A DNA stretch of 64,000 nucleotides, from assembly GCA_036852015.1 (NCBI GenBank), contig JAANDG010000283.1:1-64000 (forward strand), written 5' to 3'. Below the pieces are notes generated by a model. That model saw only the letters and a program-made list of their open reading frames with translations. It was not told the origin of the DNA and ran no database searches. Source of the DNA: Pelodera strongyloides (lineage: Eukaryota; Nematoda; Chromadorea; Rhabditida; Rhabditidae). Both the position numbers and the translations under genes were made by a program. Shown one piece after another: positions 50,236 through 61,300 of this stretch; the first letter of the stretch is position 1, and each line of letters starts with the position of its first letter.

Positions 50236-53200
50236 TCACCCAAAACACTGGCTCTCTGAACAAAAGTGGGCGACCGCACCGCGAACGTATACACTGGAGG
50301 AAATTCGGAGGCTGTCTGTGATATAGAATAGAGACCAGGCAATGCAAACAATAAATGGACTCCAAGACCACAGTCGCTAAAAGGATTAGAAACTATAAGA
50401 AACAAAAATAGTAAGTCAATCACCTCAGATTTATATTATCTTATATAAGCGCGTGAACGCATTTGGTTGAAACAACTAAACTAGAAAACCAAAGTTTAAA
50501 CAAAAATTATATTTATAACAACAACAAAGTGAAACACTGAAACACCAGTAACAAGTAGAATAACAACATAATCGGCTTCGACTACAAAATAACAAGTTAG
50601 GCACATACTCATTAATAACAATAACTCATATACAACAAATCAAAACGCACTGGACTGCAACCCAGACTCAAAGCACCAAAAGCTATATCTACAAAACTGA
50701 ACTACCTACTAATTTACAGGACTAACAATAAGCACTATGGCACAGAGTTAACAAGTAACCAACTTAGCCAACTTTCCACTATACCAAATGAAACGGAACA
50801 TAAAAAGGCTCACACATAACCCACGCACGATTTAAAACCACTGTCGGTCCAAACTCACATTCTGCAGTTGTCTGCAGGACTGGGGCAGATGGTCCCGACA
50901 GAACGCCTTGGTACATGTTGGACACGAGAACAAACTCCTCTGTAATATAGTAAGTAAGTTAAAAAACTTTAATGAATACAGGAGGGTTAGCAAATTTCGT
51001 GCGTAAATTGAGGTGAGGTGGCATGTTTAGTGACAGGAACGGGATCTACAACGGGATCTATTAACGATGTTTCACTAAAATATATAAATTCGGAATACAC
51101 AAAATTGACAAAATAGCCTCCTCGCGTGATTTTACCTACACTTGATGTCCACCAGCAAACCAGTGGCAGTGCAGTGCAGTGATTAACGTGCAACAATCAT
51201 ACCAGTATGTATAATTAATTTGTCAACAACCAACAACGGAAACAGCATACCTGATTGCACTCCAAACAATTGCCATTAGTTCCGGGCAACTGCGGAGAAT
51301 TGGCAAAAGCCTGCACTGGCGGCAGCTCAATTTCAAGACGGGTCGAATACTTTGACGAAGCGTGAATTATGGCGGCCACAACGCTCGCGTCACGCATCTA
51401 AAAATGGAAACTAGAATAGAAAGTTTGTGACTTATGACAATTTAATAGCCAAATCTAATAGCAGCAAAATGAACTGCTACATAGAAATGGAGCTCGAACG
51501 AGGAGAATTTCTGCGGTAGCCGTAGAAAATTTTTCAGAACAATTAATCATGGGGCAATGGGTAGCATATTGAAATTTACTGGCTGTCAACAAAATACTGT
51601 GCAAATGGAGGGATCTAAGCCATATGACCGGAGCATTTTTGTTAATTTCGTAGGTAAGGATGAAATCGGGCCTGAACCTTAACTCTCCCTCTATCAGCAT
51701 GAGCCAACCCAACGATATTGCCAGTGGCTGTCAATTTAGAATACGAACTTAAGAACAGGCTCATTCGACTACATATAATGCATCGGTAGCGCACACAACA
51801 TCCTTCCTCGAGTATTCAATCATCGATGCTAGATAGATCAAAGTTGACTTAGCAGAAAAAAAAACAGAACGACGACGACATTCTCGAGAACGTACAACGT
51901 ACAACGTACCTCCTTCCATCCGTTGAAGTGCTGAAGAACTGCGATGCGTCTCGTGGACAGAACGTTAGCAATATGCCATTTCAGATCTGTATAATCACTG
52001 AAAGAAAATAAACAATTAAATGCATATTGTTTCCGTTCACTATATGTTTTTGCTATCTCATCTCACCACCTACTGGTACAATGATATATGACCGACCCAG
52101 CAAATTTGAAAAAAAAAATGGAAAAGTGCGCATTGTGCACAATTAACTCGAAAAAAATCACTCATATTAATAAACGGAAACGGTTGGACGATCACTGCTT
52201 GGTTATCCCAGCAGGAGTACTCAAAAAACTAGACACTGGTTCCTAGGTAGAAGTAGTAATTAACTAATTGGGTTCACTAAAACCTAAAATAGACGTACAC
52301 AAAACTGTACTTACGGTGGTCCAAAATCAATGACAGCTCGCAAATACGTGCACAAATGTAGCACGCTCGGCAACTCACAATCAGCAGAGTCCAGTTGCTT
52401 TTCTGTAACGTTTCTTTAGTGATTTACCAGCAGCAAATGCGGTTTGGACAGAAATACATAAGTGATAAGCAGGGCATAAACCTCGCCGGTGAGTCCGGAG
52501 GTGGTTCGCGAAATTTTCTCCATTTACGATACGCTTTTGCCAAATTCTTCGAACCACCGCCGGGCTTCGCATGTCTAATATGCTAATTGGGAGGTGGTTC
52601 AGCCATGAGCCCTCTAAATTTATGCCATATTCTAATTCCGGAGGTGGTTCGCCAGTGAGTTCGTCGGTGGGCTTAGGCTATGGTGATAAGAGACCACAGT
52701 ACAAGAAGTAAAATGTAAAATAATCTGAGCAAGCATAAATACAAACTACAAAATGGGATCAAACAAAAAGTAAATTGAACACTCACGAATAAACTCTTTG
52801 CAACGCTTGGAAATTGTCTTGATGTCGAAAACGTGAGCCAAACGAAGCAATTCACCGATATCCTCCACTAAATGGAAAGGAAATATTATACCAAGCAATA
52901 GCAAAGAAAGCATGAGTGTGCTTAACGATCATACACACACATGACCGCGACTATAACTATACCAGTCGGCTCACGCCGCGCCTGAGGCGACTTACATGGA
53001 AGTATGACTGGTTTAGCATGGGCATACTTATATACAAAGTTTCAAACGTATAATAAGAAATTCACACAATAGGAAACAATTGCATATGCATACTTCGATG
53101 CGACACTCTTTTTATATCCGAACACGCGGAACAATTGTCGAAAATTTGCATTTCCGTAACGCACATCGGTATGCAAATTACGCTACAGTTAGTCTTTTAA

Positions 53201-55076
53201 TAATAAGATAGACTAAATCGCTTGATCTTGCTTCAAAAAATTTTTACACCACCATTTTTCAATCACAGACCACTGATCGTTTCTAATTATTCGACCTTCA
53301 AATTTCAAATTAATAAACCAATACCGCGAATGTCCTTTTCGCCCTCTCGCCTGCTCATTCCAAGTGTGGCGAACAAAAGATTGAACGATCCCACATTTTC
53401 GTCCTCAAATAATATATAGATTAATCAACAATGCACAAAAAAACATAACGCACCCCGCTAGGCTAGAATACATCCTGTTCTGTTTGAAACAATGCCACAC
53501 AACTATCAAAATAAAGAATGCTAAAACATACTGGGAAGTGAGCCGCTTGCTCCTGCGCTTCTTTAAAATCCCCGAAGAAAAGTTGCTCAAAAACAGGAGA
53601 GACTTCAGCCAAGAAGTAGTGGTTGACGTAAAAGACATGCCCTGAAAGTTTAAGTCTAAAAAGTGATACGTGAGGAACGAGGTTCTTGTAAGGCTTGACG
53701 TTGTCTTTTCAAATTTATCCATGATCATGATTATTATAAAAGCTCATTTTTGGCCGGGAAAAACATTCCACTGTTTCGGAATGAAAAGCAAAATACTTGC
53801 CTCCATTAACCAGAAGTTTAAACATATTTCGGACGCTTTTCTCAACGTATGGTTCTAATACAGAATTCTCGGGCCCAGTTGAAGCGGCTTCTTTCGGTCC
53901 TAAAAGATGGAAGAAAGGTCACATATTCAATCCACATTACGGAATTTTTCACGCACCAACTTTAGAGCATCACGAAACTTGACTTGAAACTACTAATAAA
54001 TGTCTGCTCTATTGACAGGAACTGTCTTTAGTTGTTAGTTAGTTGTCTTGAAGGATGAAGGGCACTAAAAAGTAGCGCAAAAATACATTAGGCGATCTCG
54101 CGATATACGAGGGGCTGTCTTTCATACGTGAGGCAGACATTGAAGCTTACGTTCTTCTTGAAGCCCAAGTACTTTTGTGTTGATCAAGGTGACGAATTCT
54201 TGTCTATCACCATCATCAAGAAACTGAAAGTTGAAGGAAAATAAATACTTATTCACAAAAATTGTGAAATGAAGTTCTCGGAAGAGGCGGAACACGAATC
54301 TGGACTTTCTCAAGAACGGGACTACTACACTGAAGAAATGCACTTTCTCAGCTCACCAAATAAAATAGCACACAAAAAAACAGAACAATAAGAAGGAAAA
54401 CTAACCGTCAAAGTTATCACTTTGCCTGCGGACACTAATGTGACGGCACTCGAAAACAAGCCACCGGAAGGAAATATCTTTGCTTTTGACACAGGAATGC
54501 CACCAGTCTTGAATTTTGCCTGCAAGATACGACTTCGTAGAAGCAAGTACATTATATAATGTCCTACTCCTACTAACCATAATTACAATCAATCTACTAA
54601 AACCTTATACGAAAAACTGGCAGTAATGATGAAATTAGCGAGCAGCCAGGCTTTTCTGGGTGTATGAAACAGAAAATTTGCATATTACCTGTTGTTTGGT
54701 TGCTATGACGCCACCCGAATTGGGAGGTCAATTTCGTTGCTTTTTGATGATTTGACCATCTGCGCTGTGGGAGACAAACCAATGTAATATTGACGGCAAC
54801 AAAGCAGAAAAGAAGGGAATAGAAGCACTTAGGGAAGAACAGAATAATAGTGCCGTACCTATTTCTAAACCTTTCTGGTCCTTCTTTCTGATTTTCATTT
54901 TTTTTGTACTTTTCTTGGACTGTACGTTGCTTTTGATTATAATATTAACGAGGCTTAGTAAACTTAATAATGATGCCAGTTTTCTGGAACTTGTTCCTAG
55001 TTCCTATGCATAAACTTTCGACATACACATGAATTTCATCAACTATTAATGGTATAATTTCGTGCTATTCATACAT

Positions 55077-55123
<47 letters not shown>

Positions 55124-55743
55124 CTCTCCCTCTCTGTCTATCTCTCTCTCTCTCTTCTCTCTTTCTTTCTCTCTTCCTCCCTCCTTTTATTTTAGCCAAT
55201 CTTCAATCAAGAGTACAGCTCCGAAATCTAGGTATTGTCGGCATGGGTCTCTATCGCATAGAATGGCGCTAGGCTTTGTTAAGCTTCCATGCAAATTAAT
55301 TGCCCGGAATTAGTTGTGAGCCGCTATTTCTGGTTAGAATTTAGTGGGAAATACTAGTTCTGGCAACAACCTCTGTGCTGCTTGAGACAGACAGCTGCCT
55401 GCGAAATTATATCAGCACTCATCAGAATTAAAAAATAGTCGCTCTTAATTGGCGTGACATAGTGAGTGATGCATAATAAAGCCTAGGTTTCTGATTGAGT
55501 GTCTGTGTCAGTAAGATAGGCTGGGGGCGTCTCCAGTCTCCACATGGTCTAACAACTAAACGGATAACTAATATAACGATCAAGACACTATCTGTTTGGA
55601 ATTTAGAATTTGGAGCCTACCGCACATAAAGTCAGCATCCATTCATCAGTTTCACTGCTCTTCCAAACACTCAAAGTGGCTCTCCCTCCCTTTCTGGATC
55701 CAATTGCACATTCTTGTAGATCGCATGTGTATTCCTTGTCCAT
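50236..55743 (-). CDS. BTB-domain protein with a C-terminal B-box-like zinc cluster
   Basis: Thirteen exons: 55743-55626, 54764-54715, 54519-54406, 54223-54151, 53899-53797, 53655-53532, 53403-53325, 52867-52787, 52402-52315, 51997-51910, 51397-51251, 50939-50859, 50376-50236; 428 aa. Residues ~1-118 look like a beta-sandwich, possibly a divergent MATH-like domain. The BTB fold spans about 143-250 (FKLLVNGGKLKLSGHVFYVN, LAEVSPVFEQLFFGDFKEA, EDIGELLRLAHVFDIKTISK), so a role in dimerisation or as a CUL3 ligase adaptor is likely. At ~350-377 the spacing C-x2-C-x7-C-x2-C-x4-C-x2-H-x4-C suggests zinc binding. The last exon has a hydrophobic run (SPFIVCIAWSLFYI). Phases agree throughout, but exons 1 and 2 need weak donors (GTGCGG, GTGGCG), so the first ~56 residues are least sure. 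No named orthologue recognised. Confidence 0.72.
52425..52680. repeat. Cluster of GGAGGTGGTTCG repeats in a BTB-gene intron
   Basis: GGAGGTGGTTCG-like words occur at about 52497, 52590 and 52639, with an inverted CGAACCACCGCCGGG at 52550. It is probably a decayed inverted-repeat element between exons 8 and 9. Confidence 0.5.
55080..55190. repeat. CT-rich microsatellite
   Basis: An uninterrupted CT run at 55080-55117 is followed by TTTCTTCTCTCC-type imperfect pyrimidine repeats. It lies in the long first intron of the BTB gene. Confidence 0.92.
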
Positions 55744-56154
55744 AATTAAGCCCTTAAAAACATAATATAGATAAGACCGGTGCCGCGCAATACCAAGTTT
55801 CCAAACCCGACAAAACAAGAAACATCTGTCACGATATAATAAAAACTAGCGAGAGAACAACAACAAAGTGACGTTGGGCATCCTGACAGACCGTCCGTTT
55901 TATTCGTCCGCATTGCGAGAACGCCAGCGGCAGCAATATGGGTACTATTTAATATATGGCGGGGAATAAAGCTGTTTCCCATGCATAACTTATAGTTAGG
56001 AAAAGCGCGACAGTCCGCGGCCGGCTACACAATTGATTCTACCCAATGCTGCATAAGTTTCTACAGAGTACGTATTCACTACGTCTGTCTGTGATGATAT
56101 TATGTGTGAATTGTGAATAAAGATAAGAGTGTGTGTGGGACCAAGTATTCATTA

Positions 56155-56444
56155 TGGGGTCTCGATGTATGGCAAAAATTGCCGATTTTTGCTTCCAAGT
56201 ATGGCTTTAATTACCGTAGATTGGCACTACACGAGAACATCTACAGGCCGCCAAAAAATGGTCCAGCGGCGGTAGCCCCAGGACTATTTTTTTCGAGCGT
56301 GCATAAACTGTGCATTTTCGCCTCCTCTAGTATTAGCAATGGTGCATTTTCTAACTTTCAAAGGTGTATGCAAAATCGTACACGAGATGCACAATTGATA
56401 CTTGGAAGCAAAATGCGCTGTTTTTGCCATACATCGAGACCCCA
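56155..56444. mobile_element. Palindromic MITE, TGGGG family (290 bp)
   Basis: TGGGGTCTCGATGTATGGCA faces TGCCATACATCGAGACCCCA, flanked by TTA and TAA, consistent with a TA target. Confidence 0.9.
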
Positions 56445-56706
56445 TAAAAGACGACGTCGGGAATCGGAAGGATGAAAAAGTACATGATCCTCGGACTCCA
56501 GCTTCAAATCTGCATCGATCCCGCATGCACAGAAGCATCGATCTACACTGGAAGATCCAAACAGCATTGATCTTATAACGTCATGGCATGGGTTTTATGT
56601 AAGAAAGATCCATGCCAAATTGATGCTCTCGAGCTATTAAGTGTACGCCGTATGACTAATTTCAAAAATCAGCTGCGCGCCCGCCTTATTTTTTTGAACC
56701 CAATAA

Positions 56707-56966
56707 TGGGGTTTGCAAGTATGCCAAAAACCGCGAGTTTTCCTTGCAAGTATCAATTCGAAAAATCGTGTGCTTTTTACACAACTTTACCGTAACTTTG
56801 ACACATCCGCACTATAGAAAATCCGCCATCAAAGACATTTTTTGTTGAACAATTGGTCCCGTGGCGATCGGTCGTAAAAACTGCCTGTAGATATGCTCGT
56901 GTAGTGCCAAGATACGGTAAATTTTTCGATACTTGCAAGGAAAATCGGGCATACTTGCAAACCCCA
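56707..56966 (-). mobile_element. Palindromic MITE, TGGGG family, 260 bp, inverted twin of 25170-25429
   Basis: Same length and almost the same sequence as 25170-25429 read on the other strand. The translated central part of the two copies differs by one residue over ~60. TAA and TTA flank it. Confidence 0.92.
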
Positions 56967-57584
56967 TTAAGGAAAAATCGATGCAAGTATACTGTACTCA
57001 GATCGATCTTCAAGATTTTAGATGCTTTCAGCCTAGTAAAGACGATATTTTGGTCCCAAATCATCGTGTTTCAATGGTAAATTCTTGGCACGATTTTTTT
57101 AATTGCGATCGTACACAACTTCTTGGCCATATGAATTTATTGCAATTACAAGACAAAAACTCCAATGGTTAATGAAACAAAAAACATTCAAGTGAGCACA
57201 TAATTTCAGAAGGCAGTATAATTATAGAACCAACAAAGAATAGATAGATTAGAAAGTGAAGAATTATGGTATGTTAGTAACAATATTATTTGGACTGAGG
57301 ACTAGAGCTGAACATTGAAATTGAATCGACAAAAATCAATAAATCATTATTTAAAATAAATAGGTAAATCTTTAGTAAGGAAACAGAGATCACATTATGA
57401 TGGTTCTGATTGCATACAAAAATTATTAGTGGTTTTCTACGAGAGAAACATGTTTGTTATAAATTGGACAAAAAATAGAAAGAGTTCAATAAACCGTATA
57501 GCACAACGTCGATGATGAGACTTCATTGCTTCGACTAAAAGTAAACATCGATGCTAAATTGTTGCGTAATTGCCACTTTATTAA

Positions 57585-57757
57585 AGCGGCATGACACCTG
57601 GTTCTGAAACGTATGCTGGGCAACCGTGCTCCTACGTGTTATATTCAAATTGTGCTTCTTCTGTACCAGAAAGCCCCGAGGGCACATACATTTCAATATA
57701 TAATACATGATAATGTGGTTGTCCATCATACATTTCAAAACCACGTGTCGTGTCGCT
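57585..57757. mobile_element. TTAA-flanked MITE, AGCGRCAYGACAC family
   Basis: AGCGGCATGACACCTGGTTC at the left pairs imperfectly with the inverse of CAAAACCACGTGTCGTGTCG at the right. TTAA flanks both sides, and the outermost AGCG is shared with the AGCGAAATACC family. Confidence 0.82.
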
Positions 57758-58131
57758 TTAATGAAAAGTGTGAAATAGGAGGTAATGTTTCATTGCAACT
57801 ACTATTATAACAAGTGACTGTTATGATCATTATTATGAGCATTGAACAAAACAAAGGTGCTCACACTCGAAATATATGGCTACAAAATGTGAAATTGAAT
57901 GTTTTCATGGAAAGTGTGAATTTGGCAATATTGATTAAAAAAGACTGAGAGAAACTTCACAAGTATAATAGGGGGAAGACAAATTGAGGTGCGTAAGAAT
58001 AGAAAATCAAACTACACTAGACATGTATTATGTACAGGAAAGTTGAAGAAGTGTGGAAGCAATAGCAAATGTTAGCACCTGTTTGCACACGAAGAAAAAC
58101 ATCCCAAGGTCTATTCATACGATGAATTTAA

Positions 58132-58283
58132 TGGGGTTTGCAAGTATGCCGAAAAATTGGTCTTCGAAAAATGAGTCTTGGAACGATTTTATAATTACTC
58201 ATGTTAAATATTCATACTTAGTTCCAAACTACGGTACTTCGTGTACATACTTGCAAGGAATTGTTGCATACTTGCAAACCCCA
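58132..58283. mobile_element. Palindromic MITE, TGGGG family, short copy (152 bp)
   Basis: TGGGGTTTGCAAGTATGCC at the left and GCATACTTGCAAACCCCA at the right, between TAA and TAA. The ends match the 260 bp copies but the centre is different and shorter. Confidence 0.88.
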
Positions 58284-58395
58284 TAAATAAGGAGATACCC
58301 AGGTGAAGGGGTAATTCCGCACCTATTCAAGTAAAGTTAGCTTCCACACTCACTCACGCCAGTGAAATCCAATTAGGGTAATTATTCTAATTGCA

Positions 58396-61300
58396 TTAGG
58401 TGTGTAATGAGTTACTCATTTCCAATTTAAAGGGATCTGAGAAGAGGCTCTGACTCGTTCGGAAGTCAAAGGAATTCCGGGCACTCGTGTCCGGACAGTT
58501 TCGGTCGTCGAGGGAACTGTCCGCCCAATTCGGCCCAGCTTCTTGCCACTGAAAATAAGAAAATAAGAAGGGTATCGAAGGTTTAATTGGTCTAGTAATC
58601 AATTAGGTACCAACTTACACGATTTTTTAAGGCGAGTAACGAATCTACACTACCCTAATAAATTTCTTTTTTTATTCAAAAATAAGACTTCACTACTAAC
58701 CGTTAAAAAAGTATAACCGTACAGAAAAGTGGCACAGCAGCTTTCGTTTTCATAGTTAAAGAAAAGTTAAATGATATGGCACGCGATTTGTGAAGCGTAG
58801 GAGTGCCTGAATTGTACCGTTTCTGATGCTAATTATACAAGACATACAAGTTCATCTCGTACATCTCAAAAACCACGTGCCACACCGCTTTAAAAAAAAC
58901 TCTTACCGTAGGATCCAGTGGTCTCAATGGTTCCCTCTCTTGTGTATCATTTCCCTGTGCAGATTCTGTATTCGATCCCATTTCGTGATGGTCAGCCTCC
59001 ACGGCGGACAGCTCCCCATCAGAGTATGGTACTGGAGGATAGGGAAGGGATTCCGATTGGTGAGACTCATTCATCTGGAATCATTTGGAGGTATGGACTT
59101 CTCTGGGTAGGACTTCCCTGGATAGAACTACCCTGGGTAGGACTTTCCTGAGAAGGTAGGGGTGGTAAGACTTGTGCAATGGTGTGAAAAAGGCCCAGAG
59201 AGTGATGTTTTCAGCGAGAATTGTTTCTGTGATTGACAAGAATATGTTGGACAGTTGAACAATGTGAAAGTGAAAACCTATGAATAAAGCAACAAACCTG
59301 TTCATCCTTTGGCTGCAGTTGCCTGAGTATCATCTCAATGTTATTCAGTCTCAAGGGACCGCCGGCACTTGGCACTGCACCATCAATCCAGTCCGAGTCG
59401 TGCATACTTCTGAAAGAAATTGAATGTTTAAATATTTATTAAAACATTAAAAATGTGCGCATCAGTATAAATAATAAAAAGATAATAAGGCCAAAAACCT
59501 TGAATGCGGAATGAAGCTGAATAAATATTAAATAATCTCACACAATAGGGAATGGGTCCTGCGAAGCACTGTACAGTACTTGTCGTCGGAGATTCGGTAG
59601 TGGTTCTCTGAACAATTAGTTTATTGTTAAACATACAGTAAGCCCAGGCATTTGCTTTTGGGAATACGGAACACTCGACGCGTGTTTACTGTAAATCGCG
59701 GAAGTTGCCTAGCATGCGAGTGCACCGGAAGTCTCGTCTCGTTCATGAGACTGTAAGACCTTTTCTAGAAATTTTTCCTGAGCGTCAGATTATAAATCAA
59801 AGCTACATGTATGATTTTTATGGGACAGGAATTCAGTGACAAGAACAAAATCGAGTGACGGCGTGTGTGTGAGGGCGAGCAGGTGCACTAGGTCTACGGT
59901 AAACGAGGTGATTCCATATAACTCCACCCAGCTACCGTACCTGTATCCGATTCCAATCGCGCTCTCCGCGTAGATGTGCTCCAGATGATCTCGTTGTCGT
60001 GGGGGAATGCCAACATCGGACCGACTGAAACAAAAAAAGTTTATATATGGATGTGGATAAGGATATGGTTGGTTTCCCCCAAGTAAGAATTACTAGCAAA
60101 TGCACTCCTAGAATGGATAAAACTAAATAACAGTTTCCCGAAAGACAAAGGCACAGTGAATAGTTTGGATATAAAACTAAGATTCCATATATCTTCCATG
60201 CCCTGTTTATTGGCAACAATTGTTCACCGCACCGCATAACCGCACAGACAGCGCATGGGGGCCGCATGCGGTTAAGTACCGCACAGACACCGCACGAGTT
60301 GGCAACACAGTTTGTCGAAATAGGAAATGACCAACCAATGACCGTAATAGCGTTCAAAAGTTAGCTGGAGTAAGAATGTAAGTAGTTATATATCGGGGCT
60401 ATGGGAAAAAAATCGGGGTTTTTCGAAAAATAAGAGGGGCGTTTTTTGATATAATCCGGGCCATATCCGGAGCTGCTCCCGAAATGGGCCGGATTATTTT
60501 GATCGGGCCTTTTGCGGGACTTGACCGGGGCCATTTCGGTTTTTTTAAAGAATTGGGATCATACACTGTTTTCTGGCTTGCAAGTTGCCCGCCATAACGA
60601 CATAACGTTGCCGCTTGCACACCGTAAAGAAGGAAGGTTCCCGCTTGCACGCCATAACCATAAAGTTGCCGCTTGCACGCCGTAGTGACGCCGTTTCGCC
60701 TCGGGCTTTAGAAATGCGCAGCGAAAATTTAATGGTTTGCAGCTTCACATTCACTAGGCAGGTGGATAGGATTTCGCTAGTTTTTTTCGCTGCGCATTGC
60801 AATTTGAAATTTTGACAGAAATTTTGAAACGTGCACATGGAACTCTAAAATTTACATAGATAATGAACGCAAATTAACATGATTCTGGTTAAAAGGGGTG
60901 TCAGTTTTCCGATTTTATCAGTATTAACCTATGTCTGCCGTGGTTATGAATTGCTCCCATTTTCTTAGTCCACGACTTTAAATTCGTCAAATTGAACGTA
61001 AGTTACCTATTTTTGAACTATTTTTGGAATTATTTCGGTTTTTATAGTGTATTTATCTCCAGTTTCGCAGGGCCGAAACAGGGCGAATCTGGCCCAAAAA
61101 TCATTCAGCGCGGCTTTCACTTTCCATACATAAGCACAATTTGAAACTCGCTACAAAAATTGAAAATCAGGGACAAATTTGAATTTAATACAGATATTCG
61201 CATGCAAGTAGCTAATACGTGTACTAATTCAAATTTGTCCCTGATCTTCAATTTTTGTAGCGAGTTTCTTAATGAGTTTCTATATGGAAAGTGAAAGCCG

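Larger units (their letters stand above)
55744..58395. other. Gap between the BTB gene and the membrane-protein gene
   Basis: No exon was recognised. The gap carries four short transposons (56155-56444, 56707-56966, 57585-57757, 58132-58283), which together account for about a third of it. Confidence 0.6.

Noticed and set aside
54401..54592. Alternative frame of the BTB gene third exon (contains KSKDISFRWLVFECRH)
   Set aside because: It would join the next exon in a phase that gives an immediate stop, whereas the other frame is phase-consistent on both sides.
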